A stretch of 64,000 nucleotides of DNA from Leifsonia aquatica H1aii. Its GTDB lineage: Bacteria > Actinomycetota > Actinomycetes > Actinomycetales > Microbacteriaceae. The translations under genes and the position numbers were made by a program. The stretch's first letter is position 1, and every line of letters begins with the position of its first letter. The notes below the pieces were generated by a model that saw only the letters and a list, made by a program, of their open reading frames with translations, was not told the DNA's origin and searched no databases. Shown here one piece after another: positions 8,617 to 17,973 of this stretch. The stretch lies in assembly GCF_000633535.1 (NCBI RefSeq), contig NZ_AYMR01000011.1:186001-250000 (forward strand), in the 5' to 3' direction.

Positions 8617-9422
8617 CGGGGATTCGCGCCGCGCGCGTTCGCGGCGACCGCGTTCGCCGCGGCGGCCACGGCGTCGACGTAGGAGTCGAGGTGGTTGTAC
8701 GAGAAGACCGCGCTGCGCCAGACCGCCGGCCGCGAGAGGTCCCCGGCGGAGCACAGGTAGCGCCCGGCCGCGAGGGCCGCGTCATCGAGTTGCTGCGGAT
8801 CGGCGACGTCGTCGCCCGAGCCGTCGGCGCCCCACTGCGCCCACGTGGCGGGGATGAACTGGAACGGGCCGACGGCGCGATCCCAGCGCGCGTCCCCGTC
8901 GAGGCGGCCGCCATCGGTGTCCGTCACCGCGTCGTAGTCCGTGCCGTCGAGCCGCGGGCCGAGGATGGGCGGCTGGACGGTGCCGTCCGGCTGGGGTGCG
9001 GAGCCGTCGATGGTCCCGTGGTGCGATTCGACCGCACCGAGCCCGGCGAGCGTCGACCAGCCCAGGTGGCATCCCGGGTCCTCGCCGCCGATCGCGGTGG
9101 CCGCACCCGCGTAGGCGAGGACCGCGCGCTCGGGGATGCCGGTGCGGCGGGCGACGTCCGCCGCCCAGGATCGGGAGACGCGGGACGCGTTCCCGGCAGG
9201 GATGGTCGCCGGGGCCCCGGTGTCCGCGAGGGCACCGGCGACCTCCGCCCCCGGGTCGCCCGTCCCCGCCGCGCCCTCGACGGAGTCGCCCGGCAGCGGC
9301 GCCGAGTCCGACGGCGGCACGCTCCAGCCGCGCGGCGCGGGCGCCGAGCTCAGAGCCGTCAGACCGATGACGGCAGCGATCACGGCCGCCCCGGCGACCA
9401 GCAGGAGTCGGCGCATCACCAC
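8613..9422 (-). CDS. Secreted lytic murein transglycosylase
   Basis: This enzyme cleaves the glycan strands of peptidoglycan to give anhydro-muropeptides. It is 269 residues from a GTG, or 267 from the ATG two codons later that forms TGATG with the upstream stop. An N-terminal membrane or signal helix covers residues 5-25 and a disordered linker runs to about 80. The SLT-type domain has LAGLGAVESHHG (catalytic Glu132), RAVGPFQFIPATW and AVFSYNHLDSYVDAV. Cysteines at 118 and in RYLC may form a disulfide. It sits directly ahead of the PASTA kinase with overlapping codons, so hydrolase and kinase are likely co-expressed. Confidence 0.88.
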   Translation of the reverse strand: MVMRRLLLVAGAAVIAAVIGLTALSSAPAPRGWSVPPSDSAPLPGDSVEGAAGTGDPGAEVAGALADTGAPATIPAGNASRVSRSWAADVARRTGIPERAVLAYAGAATAIGGEDPGCHLGWSTLAGLGAVESHHGTIDGSAPQPDGTVQPPILGPRLDGTDYDAVTDTDGGRLDGDARWDRAVGPFQFIPATWAQWGADGSGDDVADPQQLDDAALAAGRYLCSAGDLSRPAVWRSAVFSYNHLDSYVDAVAAAANAVAANARGANPR

Positions 9423-9970
9423 ACGACGTCGTCGGCGACCGCGCCGGTCCGCCGCGGCGGCTCCAGCCGACGCACCGTGTCCTCGATCTCCGCCTCGCGC
9501 AGCGCGTCGATCGCCGCGAATGCCGCGGTGGTTCCGGAGGCGGCGGCGCCGTACCAGCGTCCGCAGGTGATGACCGGCTGCCGGCCGTGCGAGAGGTACC
9601 AGCCGTGCATCCCGGTGCGCTCCCCGCTCACCGTGGTGAGCCGCAGGCCCTCGACGCCGGCGCGCAGGGCGATGACGTGCGCCCGTGCGCTGGCGTACGA
9701 CGTGTAGGCGCGGGCGCTGCGGCCCAGCTCACGGTTGTTGGAGGCGAGGATGCGCCAGACGCCGCACGCCCCGTCCGCGACCACGGGATGCGCCATCGGG
9801 GTGCGCCGCGTCACGCTCATCGCGGCCGCGGTGCCGGGGCGCGAGACCGCGATCGACCCGGTCCGACGGGCGGCACCCTCGACGGTCTGGAGGAAGCGCG
9901 TCCAGGCCAGGAACATCGGATCGGCGCTGGAACGGAACGTGGAGAAAACGATGCGCGGCGTCGCGGACAT
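9416..9970 (-). CDS. DUF1508 (YegP)-like small protein
   Basis: The 184 residues contain GVWRILASNNRELGRSARAY followed by TSYASARAHV, which resembles the DUF1508/YegP fold (tryptophan, then an Asn-containing turn and a short helix); the match is by eye. The first half, FSTFRSSADPMFLAWTRFL, is not recognised. I chose the ATG giving MSATPRIVFS, which has GAAGG 7 nt upstream; a GTG 23 codons further out is possible. The stop overlaps the transglycosylase start, so it leads the kinase operon. Function unknown. Confidence 0.65.
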   Translation of the reverse strand: MSATPRIVFSTFRSSADPMFLAWTRFLQTVEGAARRTGSIAVSRPGTAAAMSVTRRTPMAHPVVADGACGVWRILASNNRELGRSARAYTSYASARAHVIALRAGVEGLRLTTVSGERTGMHGWYLSHGRQPVITCGRWYGAAASGTTAAFAAIDALREAEIEDTVRRLEPPRRTGAVADDVVW

Positions 9971-10305
9971 GGCTGTGCCTTCGGGATGGGGACGGAGCCG
10001 GCACGCGGGGGTCTCGTGCCTCTGGTGGGCGACCGTCACGCATACGCTGAGGCTCCCTCATGAAGGGACGGCGACGGGAAGGTGAAGAAGCGGTGTCCGG
10101 GCTGCCCCCAATCTGTGGGGATTCTCACCGGTACACGTCGTGTCTCCCAGCCCGTTCCGGGCCAGGACCCCCCGTTCGGGGCTCCTCCCGTGACCGTCAG
10201 GTGAACAAGGGATGACCTCCCCTCCCGAGACGCACAGCCGGCTCCTAGGATCGCTGCTGCCGGAGCGCCGCCGGCGTCGGAACCTCCCCGCGAAGGACCC
10301 CCGCG
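9971..10305. promoter_or_regulatory. Divergent intergenic region between the kinase operon and efeO
   Basis: 335 bp without a gene. It must hold promoters for both sides. A TAGGAT hexamer at 10246-10251 is a candidate -10 for efeO, without a convincing -35. No clear iron-regulator box could be identified by eye. GAAGGA shortly before the efeO ATG is the likely ribosome-binding site. Confidence 0.4.
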
Positions 10306-11478
10306 ATGTCGAAACGAGCCCGCCTGACCGCGATCCTCGCAGTCGTCGGCGTGCTCGTCGCAGCGGCCGTGACGTTCGCGATCGCCGCCCGCCCGGCCGC
10401 CGTCGCATCGGCCGCCGGCTCGTACGCCGTCTCGGCCGGACTCGACGACTGCGGCTCGGGCTGGGGCACCTCCGGTCACGTCGCCGGCGGAGACGAAGAC
10501 CTCACCGTGACCAACCCGACCGTCGCGGGGATGGAGGTCTACCTCCAGGAGGCGGTCGGGGGCAAGGTCTACCTCGACCTGGAGAATCTCGGCGCGGGTG
10601 CGCACGCGAAGGCGCACGTCGTGCTCGGCAGCGGGCGCTACCGGTTCGTGTGTCTCCCCGCGGACGCCGATCCGGTCCGCGGTCCCACCGTCACCGTCGG
10701 AGCCGCCCCGGCCGCCGCTCAGCTCACTCCGGGGCTCGTCCCCGTCACACGAGGGGACCTGATACCGGTCGCCCTCGCCTATGGGAAGTGGGTCGCCGGG
10801 CGCCTGCCTGCCCTGCAGCAGCAGGTGGCCGCCCTGTCGGCCGACGCCGAGGAGGGCGACCTAGCGGGGGCCAAGCGCGACTGGCTGACCGCCCACAGCA
10901 CGTATGAGACGCTCGGCGCCGCCTACGACGCGTTCGGCGACCTCGGGGACCAGATCGACGGGCTCCCGCGCGACGGTCTGACCGGATTCCACCTCGTCGA
11001 GTCCCAGCTCTGGGGCGGAGCATCCGCCGCGACGGTCGCCGCCTCCGCCGCGCAGCTGAGCGCAGAAGTCGGCCGCCTCACCGGCGCCTTCGCCGACGCG
11101 GAGATCGACCCGGGCGCGATCGCTTTGCGCGCGCACGAGATCGTGGAGGTCGCCATCCAAGACGTCCTCACCGGCACCGCGGACGCCGGCTCCGGGACCG
11201 CGCTCGCCACGATCGACGCGAACCTCGACGGCGCGGCCCAGGCGCTGGCACCGCTGCACGACATCCTCGCCTCCCGTTACGCCGACCTGGACCGCACGAC
11301 GCAGGCGCTGCAGCGCACCCGTGCACTGGTCGAGACCTTCCGCGCCGCCGACGGCAGTTGGACGCCGCTCGACGCGCTCGATCGCGCACAGCGGGAACAG
11401 CTGGACGCGGCCCTCGACCAAGACGCGGAGCTGCTGGCCCCGGTCGCCGCCATCTGCGACCCGAGGAGGGACTCGTGA
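10306..11478 (+). CDS. efeO: EfeO-type iron uptake lipoprotein-like component (cupredoxin plus M75 imelysin domain)
   Basis: EfeO binds iron outside the membrane in the EfeUOB ferrous/ferric uptake system. The 390 residues start with a signal or anchor helix (about 8-30). A cupredoxin-like domain spans about 35-135 ([26 protein letters not shown]). The M75 peptidase-like domain follows, with the family HxxE motif in [10 protein letters not shown] near residue 227. No lipobox cysteine is obvious. The stop overlaps the efeB GTG (GTGA), giving a coupled efeO-efeB pair. No EfeU permease is encoded nearby. Confidence 0.88.
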   Translation: MSKRARLTAILAVVGVLVAAAVTFAIAARPAAVASAAGSYAVSAGLDDCGSGWGTSGHVAGGDEDLTVTNPTVAGMEVYLQEAVGGKVYLDLENLGAGAHAKAHVVLGSGRYRFVCLPADADPVRGPTVTVGAAPAAAQLTPGLVPVTRGDLIPVALAYGKWVAGRLPALQQQVAALSADAEEGDLAGAKRDWLTAHSTYETLGAAYDAFGDLGDQIDGLPRDGLTGFHLVESQLWGGASAATVAASAAQLSAEVGRLTGAFADAEIDPGAIALRAHEIVEVAIQDVLTGTADAGSGTALATIDANLDGAAQALAPLHDILASRYADLDRTTQALQRTRALVETFRAADGSWTPLDALDRAQREQLDAALDQDAELLAPVAAICDPRRDS

Positions 11479-12791
11479 CCGACGCGGAGAACACGATGGG
11501 CGACCGAGAGCCGACCGGCGCTGCGACGGCGGCGGGCCTCGGCCGCCGCGGCTTCCTCGCCGCGGCCGGCGTCGCGCTCCCCGTCGGAGTGGCCGCCGCG
11601 GCGGGTGTGGGTGCCGGGATCGGCGCGGCGGCTCTGCCGGCGACAGCATCGTCAGCGGCCTCGACCGCGGGGACCGGCGGTGCCGCCCACGGACACCCCT
11701 TCCACGGCACCCACCAGCAGGGCATCCTCACGCCACCGCAGCGGGCCGCCGCCTTCATCGCCCTCGACGCCACCGCGGCCGACCGCGCGGAGCTCGCCGA
11801 CCTGCTGAAGACCATCACCGAACGCGCGCGGTTCCTCACCGCCGGCGGCACGCCCCCCGACCCCGGGCTGACCGCACCACCCCGCGACTCGGGCGTGCTC
11901 GGCCCCACCGTCGAACCCGGCGACCTCACCGTCACCCTGTCGGCGGGCGCCTCCCTGTTCGACGGCCGCTATGGACTCGCCCCGGCCAGACCGGCACGGC
12001 TGCGGGCCATGGACGCCTTCCCCGACGACGCGCTGCGCCGCGAGGCGTGCGACGGCGACCTGCTGCTGCAGGTGTGCGCCGACGAGCGCGACACCGTCAC
12101 GCACGCCGTCCGCGAGATCGCGCGGGCGACCCGCGGAGGGATGCAGGTGCGCTGGCGACAGGACGGGTTCGTCTCCCCTCCGCGTCCGAGCGGGACCCCG
12201 CGCAACCTCATGGGGTTCAAGGACGGCACCAGCAACCCCGACGTCACCGACGCCGCACTGATGTCGAAGCTCGTCTGGACACGCGGCGGCAGCGCCGGCG
12301 AGCCCGCCTGGACCAACGGGGGCAGCTATCACGTGGTGCGCATCATCCGGATGCTCGTCGAGTTCTGGGACCGCGTCAACCTGCACGAGCAGGAGAACAT
12401 GATCGGCCGCCGCCGCGACACCGGGGCACCGCTGACCGCCTCCCGCGAGTTCGACGATCCGCACTTCGAGCTGGACGCGACCGGCGACGTCATCCAGCTC
12501 GACGCGCACATCCGCCTCGCGAACCCGCGCACCTCCGCCACAGCCGACCAGCGACTGCTGCGCCGGGCGTACAACTACGACGGCGGCACCGACTCCAACG
12601 GCAACCTCGACATGGGACTCATCTTCGTCGCTTTCAACCAGGACCTCGACCGGCAGTTCGTGGCCGTGCAGAAGCGGCTCGCAGGGGAGCCGCTGGTCGA
12701 TTACATCCAGCCGTTCGGGGGCGGTTACTACTTCGCCCTGCCCGGCGTCCGCGACTCCTCCGACTGGCTCGGGCGCACCATGCTCGCCTGA
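11475..12791 (+). CDS. efeB: EfeB, Tat-exported DyP-type heme peroxidase
   Basis: EfeB is a dye-decolorising peroxidase that works with EfeO in iron acquisition, possibly on heme or by oxidising ferrous iron. The 438 residues carry a twin-arginine signal ([10 protein letters not shown] near residue 17-26) and a long Ala-rich leader. The catalytic GxxDG motif is in [11 protein letters not shown], and the proximal heme histidine lies in [10 protein letters not shown] chose the GTG giving [13 protein letters not shown] because it overlaps the efeO stop and has GAGGAGGG upstream. The length matches the EfeB branch of DyP enzymes. Confidence 0.92.
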   Translation: MTDAENTMGDREPTGAATAAGLGRRGFLAAAGVALPVGVAAAAGVGAGIGAAALPATASSAASTAGTGGAAHGHPFHGTHQQGILTPPQRAAAFIALDATAADRAELADLLKTITERARFLTAGGTPPDPGLTAPPRDSGVLGPTVEPGDLTVTLSAGASLFDGRYGLAPARPARLRAMDAFPDDALRREACDGDLLLQVCADERDTVTHAVREIARATRGGMQVRWRQDGFVSPPRPSGTPRNLMGFKDGTSNPDVTDAALMSKLVWTRGGSAGEPAWTNGGSYHVVRIIRMLVEFWDRVNLHEQENMIGRRRDTGAPLTASREFDDPHFELDATGDVIQLDAHIRLANPRTSATADQRLLRRAYNYDGGTDSNGNLDMGLIFVAFNQDLDRQFVAVQKRLAGEPLVDYIQPFGGGYYFALPGVRDSSDWLGRTMLA

Positions 12792-12854
12792 CGATCCGGA
12801 GGACCGGCCGGCGCGCCCGCGCCGACCACCACCACCAGCAGGAAAGAAGGAAAC

Positions 12855-14567
12855 GTGTCCAGACACACCCGTCTGCGCCGCTCCACCCTCGCCGGAGCCG
12901 GAGCCGCCCTTCTCGGCGTCGCCGCGCTCGTCGGCGCCGGTGTCGCGGCAGGCGCGCCCGCCTCCGCCTCGGCCTCGCAGAACGGCTACGGCTACGGCTC
13001 CGGCGGTCACGGCGACCACTCCGCCCAGACCGTCACTCCGATCAAGCATCTCGTCGTGATCTTCGACGAGAACATCTCCTTCGACCACTACTTCGGCACC
13101 TACCCGAACGCGGCGAACACCGACGGGACGCCGTTCACCGCCGCACCACGCACCCCCGCGGCGAACACGCTGGCCAGCAGCGGCACGCTGACCAGTAACC
13201 CCAACCTCTACGCGCCCAAGCGGTTGACCCCGGCGCAGGCGGTCACCTGCGACCAGAACCACAGCTACGCCGCCGAGCAGGCCGCCGTCGACGCCGGGAA
13301 GATGGACATGTTCGTCCAGAGGACCAGCACGGACACCTGCACCGGCGCCTACGGCGCACCCGGGCTCGTCATGGACTACTACGACGGCAACACCGTCACC
13401 GGTCTCTGGAACTACGCCCAGAACTACGCCATGAGCGACAACAACTGGGACACGGAGTTCGGCCCCTCCACTCCGGGGGCGCTCAACCTGATCTCGGGTC
13501 AGACCCACGGCGGCACCGCGTACGACCCGAAGTCGGGTGCGGTGCTCCCGGCCTCCACCGCCGTCCAGTCGCCGAACGCGGCCGGCGTCGGCACCGTGAT
13601 CGGCGACCCCGACCCCGCGTACGACGACTGCTCCGACAACGACCACACCTCGACCTCCGCGGTCGTCGGGATGGCGGGCAAGAACGTCGGCGACCTGCTC
13701 AACGCGCGGGGCGTCACCTGGGGCTGGTTCCAGGGAGGCTTCACGCCGACCACCGCCTGGAACGGCCAGTCCGGCTCCTACGCCGCCTGCGACAAGACCA
13801 CCGCGAACGTGGCCGGCGCGACGCCGAAGGACTACTCGCCGCACCACTCGCCCTTCCAGTACTACAAGTCGACGTCGAACCCGCACCACCTCGCACCCTC
13901 CAGCGTGAAGGCCATCGGGCACACCGACCAGGCGAACCACCAGTACGACCTGACCTCGTTCGACGCGGCCCTGAAGTCGGACAACCTCCCGGCTGTCTCG
14001 TTCCTCAAGGCCCCGGAGGCGCAGGACGGCCACGCCGCCTACTCCGACCCGCTGGACGAGCAGAAGTTCCTCGTGAACGAGATCAACGCCATCCAGAAGT
14101 CGGACAGCTGGTCGAGCACCGCGGTCGTCGTCACCTACGACGACTCCGACGGCTGGTACGACCACGTGGCGCCGAAGGTGACCAACGGGTCGAACGACGC
14201 CGCAGTCGACTCCGCCGTGTGCACGAGCGTCTCGCACACCGCCGGCGGCTACGCGGACCGCTGCGGCCCGAGCCAGCGCCTCCCGCTGCTCGTGGTCTCG
14301 CCCTGGGCGGCACAGAACAAGGTCGACCACAACCCGATCGAGCAGGCCAGCGTGCTGCGCTTCATCGAGAGCAACTGGCTCACCGGACGCGTCGGCGATT
14401 CGTCGTTCGACACCCGCGCGGGCTCGCTCGGCGGCCTGTTCGACTGGTGGCACCCGCAACAGCGGCAGGTGCTGCTCGACCCGACGAGCGGCGCGGTGAC
14501 GAAGATCGTCTCCACCCGGCCGCACTGGCCGACCCCGCCCCGCGGCGGCTGGCAGTCCCAGCCGTAA
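12855..14567 (+). CDS. Secreted phosphoesterase (acid phosphatase/phospholipase C family)
   Basis: A member of the PF04185 phosphoesterase family, which hydrolyses phosphomonoesters or phospholipids outside the cell. Of 570 residues, 1-43 are a Sec-like signal. Conserved family motifs are VVIFDENISFDHYFGTYP (metal-binding region near residue 66), DNNWDTEFGPSTPGALNLISG, and VVTYDDSDGWYDHV. It starts with GTG behind AAGAAGGAAA, 63 nt after efeB, so it may be co-transcribed with efeOB. Whether it is a phosphatase or a phospholipase C cannot be told from the sequence. No PHO box was seen upstream. Confidence 0.85.
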   Translation: MSRHTRLRRSTLAGAGAALLGVAALVGAGVAAGAPASASASQNGYGYGSGGHGDHSAQTVTPIKHLVVIFDENISFDHYFGTYPNAANTDGTPFTAAPRTPAANTLASSGTLTSNPNLYAPKRLTPAQAVTCDQNHSYAAEQAAVDAGKMDMFVQRTSTDTCTGAYGAPGLVMDYYDGNTVTGLWNYAQNYAMSDNNWDTEFGPSTPGALNLISGQTHGGTAYDPKSGAVLPASTAVQSPNAAGVGTVIGDPDPAYDDCSDNDHTSTSAVVGMAGKNVGDLLNARGVTWGWFQGGFTPTTAWNGQSGSYAACDKTTANVAGATPKDYSPHHSPFQYYKSTSNPHHLAPSSVKAIGHTDQANHQYDLTSFDAALKSDNLPAVSFLKAPEAQDGHAAYSDPLDEQKFLVNEINAIQKSDSWSSTAVVVTYDDSDGWYDHVAPKVTNGSNDAAVDSAVCTSVSHTAGGYADRCGPSQRLPLLVVSPWAAQNKVDHNPIEQASVLRFIESNWLTGRVGDSSFDTRAGSLGGLFDWWHPQQRQVLLDPTSGAVTKIVSTRPHWPTPPRGGWQSQP

Positions 14568-14586
14568 CCGCACTGCCCCACCCCGG

Positions 14587-14653
14587 CCCGTCGAGGTTCA
14601 CGACGTGGCGCTCATTCCGCCGGAATGGCCGCAACGACGTGAACCTCGGCGGG
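14587..14653. repeat. Long inverted repeat between convergent genes
   Basis: Two 33-nt arms, 28 of 33 positions complementary, flank a single central base. Each arm begins or ends with GAGGTTCACG / CGTGAACCTC, and the core is CATTCCG/CGGAATG. It lies between the phosphoesterase and the reductase, both of which end here, so it could act as a two-way terminator or be a REP-like element. Confidence 0.7.
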
Positions 14654-14673
14654 CCCCCTCTCGTCGCGGAGGG

Positions 14674-15525
14674 TCAGCGGTCGCGGAGGAGCTCGTCGAG
14701 GGAGAGGGGCGCCCGGCCGGTGACGCGCTCGACGGCGTCGCTCACCCCGGCGAGCTCGCCCGCGGCGATGGCCGTGTACGTCGACACCCAGGCGTCGTAC
14801 TGCCAGTCGGGAGCATCCCACCGCTTGCGCGACTCGTACGCCTCGGGGATGGTCTCGTCGTGGAACGACACCGCCCGTCCGAGTCGCCGCGACAGCGTCT
14901 CGGCGACCTCCGCCATCGTCAGCTCCTCCGGCCCGGTGAGGTCGTAGGTGACGTCGCTGTGCTGCTCGGGATGCTGCAGCGCGGCGGCCGCGACCCGCGC
15001 GACATCCGCGCGCGCCACCATCGCGGCCCGGCCAGTGCCCGCCGGGCCGCGGATGACCCCCTCCTCCCCGACCATGTACTCGACGAAGTCGAGATAGAGG
15101 TTGTCGCGGAGGAAGGTGTGCGTCATCCCGGTGCCGCGGATGCGCTCCTCCGTCGCGTAGTGGTCGCGGGCCAGCGTGAAGGTCGCGTCCGGCGCGGCCC
15201 CGAAGAACGACGTGTAGACGATGTGCCGCACGCCCGCCTCGGCCGCAGCATCCACGAACGCATAGTGCTCACGAAGGCGCTCGGCGTTCTCGGCGGCCGA
15301 GACCATGAAGAGCGTCTCGACCCCGGCGAGCGCGGCGCGGGCCTGGACGGCGTCGCCGTACGTGCACGCGACGGCCACCGTGTCGGGGAGGGACGGCGCC
15401 TTCGCGGGCGTGCGGGCGAGCATCCGGAACGGGACCCCGGCGTCGGCGAGCGCGGCCGCCGTCAACCGCCCGACCGTGCCCGTCACCCCGGTCACGGCGA
15501 GCGTCGGCATCTCCTGCTGAGTCAT
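14674..15525 (-). CDS. NmrA-type NAD(P)-binding oxidoreductase
   Basis: An atypical short-chain dehydrogenase of the NmrA / quinone-reductase type. The 283 residues begin with the nucleotide-binding motif VTGVTGTVGRLTAAALADAG at about 10-29, preceded by the short start MTQQEMPTLA. Further family marks are VYTSFFGA and the late DLTGPEELTMAEVA segment. The ATG at this start has GGGGAG immediately before it; a longer frame upstream looks like non-coding repeat sequence. It stands alone; substrate unknown. Confidence 0.82.
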   Translation of the reverse strand: MTQQEMPTLAVTGVTGTVGRLTAAALADAGVPFRMLARTPAKAPSLPDTVAVACTYGDAVQARAALAGVETLFMVSAAENAERLREHYAFVDAAAEAGVRHIVYTSFFGAAPDATFTLARDHYATEERIRGTGMTHTFLRDNLYLDFVEYMVGEEGVIRGPAGTGRAAMVARADVARVAAAALQHPEQHSDVTYDLTGPEELTMAEVAETLSRRLGRAVSFHDETIPEAYESRKRWDAPDWQYDAWVSTYTAIAAGELAGVSDAVERVTGRAPLSLDELLRDR

Positions 15526-15563
15526 GCTCCCCATCCAACCCCGCCGCCGCGCCCCGCGCACCC

Positions 15564-15628
15564 GTCGAGTACACGAATTGTCTGCGTACTCGACGGTTTC
15601 GACCCCACTTTTTGCGGACTCGGCGGTG
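15564..15628 (+). repeat. 65-bp dispersed intergenic repeat, copy A
   Basis: This block aligns without gaps to the reverse complement of 23156-23220, 50 of 65 positions identical. It contains a perfect 11-bp inverted repeat (CCGTCGAGTAC ... GTACTCGACGG) in its first half. Both copies lie between genes, which suggests a mobile or REP-like element rather than a single operator. Confidence 0.7.
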
Positions 15629-15670
15629 TTTTTGAGGAGGGGCGGGGAGAGCATCCTGGAGGGGCCGGGG

Positions 15671-17203
15671 TCAGATGCCGCGGGCGAGGCGGTAGTAGGC
15701 GGCGTTCCAGTCGAGTTCGCGCTCGAAAGCGCGCAGGGTGGTGGAGTCGTCGATCACGAGCAGCTCGGTGCGGGCGATGCGCGCGAAGTCGGCGAACGCC
15801 TCCACGCCGACGGCTGTGCTCATCACCGTGTGGTGGGCGGCGCCCGCCTCGAGCCACGCGGTCGCCGAGGTGGTGAAGTCAGGGGCCGGCTTCCAGACGG
15901 CACGACCGACCGGCAGCTTGGGCAGCGGGGCCGAGGGATCCACGACCTCGACCACGTTCGCCACGAGGCGGAAGCGGTCGCGCATGTCCGACAGCGCCAC
16001 CACGACCGCGGGGCCCGGCGTCGCCGTGAAGACCAGGCGCACCGGGTCGTCCTTGCCGCCGATGCCGAGCGGGTGCACCTCGAGCGTCGGCGTGGCGGTC
16101 GTGAGCGTCGGCGAGACCTCGAGCATGTGCGCGCCCAGGATGCGCTCGTCGCCCGGCGTCATGTCGTAGGTGTAGTCCTCCATGAGGGAGGCGCCGCCCG
16201 GCAGGCCCGCCCCCATCACGTTCGCGGCGCGCACGAGGATCGCGGTCTTCCAGTCGCCCTCGGCGCCGAAGCCGTAGCCCTCGGCCATGAGCCGCTGCAC
16301 GGCGAGCCCGGGGAGCTGCTTCAGCGCGCCGAGGTCCTCGAAGCTGGTCGTGAAGGCGCCGAAGCCGCCCTCCTCGAGGAAGGAGCGCAGGCCCAGCTCG
16401 ATCGCGGCGCCGTCGCGCAGCGACTGGTGCCGGTCCCCGCCGCGGCGGAGTTCGGCGGCGACGTCGTAGAGGTCCTCGTACTCGGCGACGAGCGCATCCA
16501 CGTCCGCGGGAGACGCAGCGGCCACGGCGTCGGCCAGTTCGTTGACGCCCCAGGTGTTGACCTGCACGCCGAACGCCAGCTCCGCCTCCGTCTTGTCGCC
16601 CTCGGTCACGGCGACGAACCGCATGTTGTCGCCGAAACGGGCGAGCTTGAGCGATCGGGTCGCCGCCCAGCCGGCGGCGGCGCGGGTCCACGTACCGATG
16701 CGCGCGGTGACCGTCGGGTCGCTGACGTGTCCGACGACCGTGGTGCGCGGGATGCTCAGCCGGGTCTGGATGTACCCGAACTCGCGGTCGCCGTGCGCAG
16801 CCTGGTTGAGGTTCATGAAGTCGAAGTCGATCTCGCCCCACGGCAGCTCGACGTTCGCCTGCGTGTGGAAGTGGAGGAGCGGCTTCTGCAGCGCGTCGAG
16901 GCCGGTGATCCACATCTTCGCGGGGCTGAACGTGTGCATCCACGCGACGAGGCCGATCACACGGTCGTCGGCGTTGGCCTCCAGCATCACGCGGCGGATG
17001 GCGTCGGAGTCGGTGAGCACCGGTTTCCAGACCACGCGCACCGGCACGTCGGCGGATGCGCCGAGCTGGTCGGCGATGCCGCGCGACTGGTCGGCGACCT
17101 GCGCGAGCGTCTCGGGTCCGTAGAGGTGCTGGCTTCCGGTGAGGAACCAGACCTCGTACCCGTCGAGCGTGGCGGAGTTCGGAGACGGGGTGAGCTTCGG
17201 CAT
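15671..17203 (-). CDS. araA: L-arabinose isomerase
   Basis: Converts L-arabinose to L-ribulose, the first step of the arabinose pathway. The 510 residues match the usual family length. Characteristic segments are [17 protein letters not shown] at the start, [21 protein letters not shown], the metal/substrate region [11 protein letters not shown] and [10 protein letters not shown], and a late histidine in [10 protein letters not shown]. It is the last gene of araB-araD-araA; its ATG overlaps the araD stop (TGATG). No clear terminator hairpin follows before the 65-bp repeat. Confidence 0.97.
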   Translation of the reverse strand: MPKLTPSPNSATLDGYEVWFLTGSQHLYGPETLAQVADQSRGIADQLGASADVPVRVVWKPVLTDSDAIRRVMLEANADDRVIGLVAWMHTFSPAKMWITGLDALQKPLLHFHTQANVELPWGEIDFDFMNLNQAAHGDREFGYIQTRLSIPRTTVVGHVSDPTVTARIGTWTRAAAGWAATRSLKLARFGDNMRFVAVTEGDKTEAELAFGVQVNTWGVNELADAVAAASPADVDALVAEYEDLYDVAAELRRGGDRHQSLRDGAAIELGLRSFLEEGGFGAFTTSFEDLGALKQLPGLAVQRLMAEGYGFGAEGDWKTAILVRAANVMGAGLPGGASLMEDYTYDMTPGDERILGAHMLEVSPTLTTATPTLEVHPLGIGGKDDPVRLVFTATPGPAVVVALSDMRDRFRLVANVVEVVDPSAPLPKLPVGRAVWKPAPDFTTSATAWLEAGAAHHTVMSTAVGVEAFADFARIARTELLVIDDSTTLRAFERELDWNAAYYRLARGI

Positions 17204-17973
17204 CAGGTATCGGTCCCTTCGGGGGTCTGTCCGTAGACGTTCTGGTAGCGGTCGAAGAGGCGGTCGATCGCCTCCGGCGCGATGGGCACGAGCGGGCCGC
17301 CTTCGCGGGCGAGGTGCACCGTGCGGGCGACGTCCTCGGCCATGACCGCGGCCTTGACGGCGTCGCGGGCATCCGTGCCGATGGTGAAGACGCCGTGGTT
17401 CTGCATCAGGACGGCACGGCTGCGGTGCCCGGACAGCGTCGCCACGATGCCGCGGCCGATGGAGTCGTCGCCGATGATCGCGAACGGTCCGACGGGGATC
17501 TCGCCGCCGAACTCGTCCGCCATGGCGGTGATGACGCACGGGATGGCCTCGGCGCGGGCCGCCCAGGCGGTCGCGTAGGTGGAGTGGGTGTGGACCACGC
17601 CGCCGACGTCGGGCAGAGCACGGTAGACGTATGCGTGGGCGGCGGTGTCGGACGACGGGGAGCGGTCGGAGCCGAGCGAGCCGGGCACGACCTCCCCGTC
17701 GAGCGTGCACAGGATCATGTTCTCGGGCGCCAGATTGTCGTAGTCGACGCCGCTCGGCTTGATGACGAAGAGGTCCTCGCCGGGCACGCGGCCGGAGACG
17801 TTGCCGCCGGTCCACACCACCAGTCCATAGCGGACCAGTTCGGCGTGCAGTGCGGCGACCTGCTCGCGGACGCGCCGCACCGCGGGGGTCTCGGGGTGGT
17901 CCGGACGGCCGGGGTGGTCCGGACGGCCCGGGCGGCCGGGGCGGTCCGGCGTGACGGCGGAAGCGTCGGTCAT
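17203..17973 (-). CDS. araD: L-ribulose-5-phosphate 4-epimerase
   Basis: Interconverts L-ribulose-5-phosphate and D-xylulose-5-phosphate, feeding the pentose phosphate pathway. The 256 residues have the class II aldolase/epimerase fold: [25 protein letters not shown], the zinc histidines in [11 protein letters not shown], and [10 protein letters not shown]. The core only begins near residue 34. The first 33 residues are a Pro-Gly-Arg-Asp-rich extension encoded by an 18-bp tandem repeat. The ATG is supported by a 4-bp overlap with the araB stop. Confidence 0.94.
   Translation of the reverse strand: MTDASAVTPDRPGRPGRPDHPGRPDHPETPAVRRVREQVAALHAELVRYGLVVWTGGNVSGRVPGEDLFVIKPSGVDYDNLAPENMILCTLDGEVVPGSLGSDRSPSSDTAAHAYVYRALPDVGGVVHTHSTYATAWAARAEAIPCVITAMADEFGGEIPVGPFAIIGDDSIGRGIVATLSGHRSRAVLMQNHGVFTIGTDARDAVKAAVMAEDVARTVHLAREGGPLVPIAPEAIDRLFDRYQNVYGQTPEGTDT
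17893..17928. repeat. 18-bp tandem repeat in the araD 5' end
   Basis: Two perfect copies of GGGGTGGTCCGGACGGCC, followed by a decayed partial third copy. They encode the Pro/Gly/Arg/Asp-rich N-terminal extension of AraD. Confidence 0.8.

Noticed and set aside
11652-14573. A 973-codon open frame antisense to efeB and the phosphoesterase
   Set aside because: It is a shadow caused by strong third-position GC bias. The composition is Gly/Arg/Val-rich with no motifs, while both sense genes have full conserved motifs.
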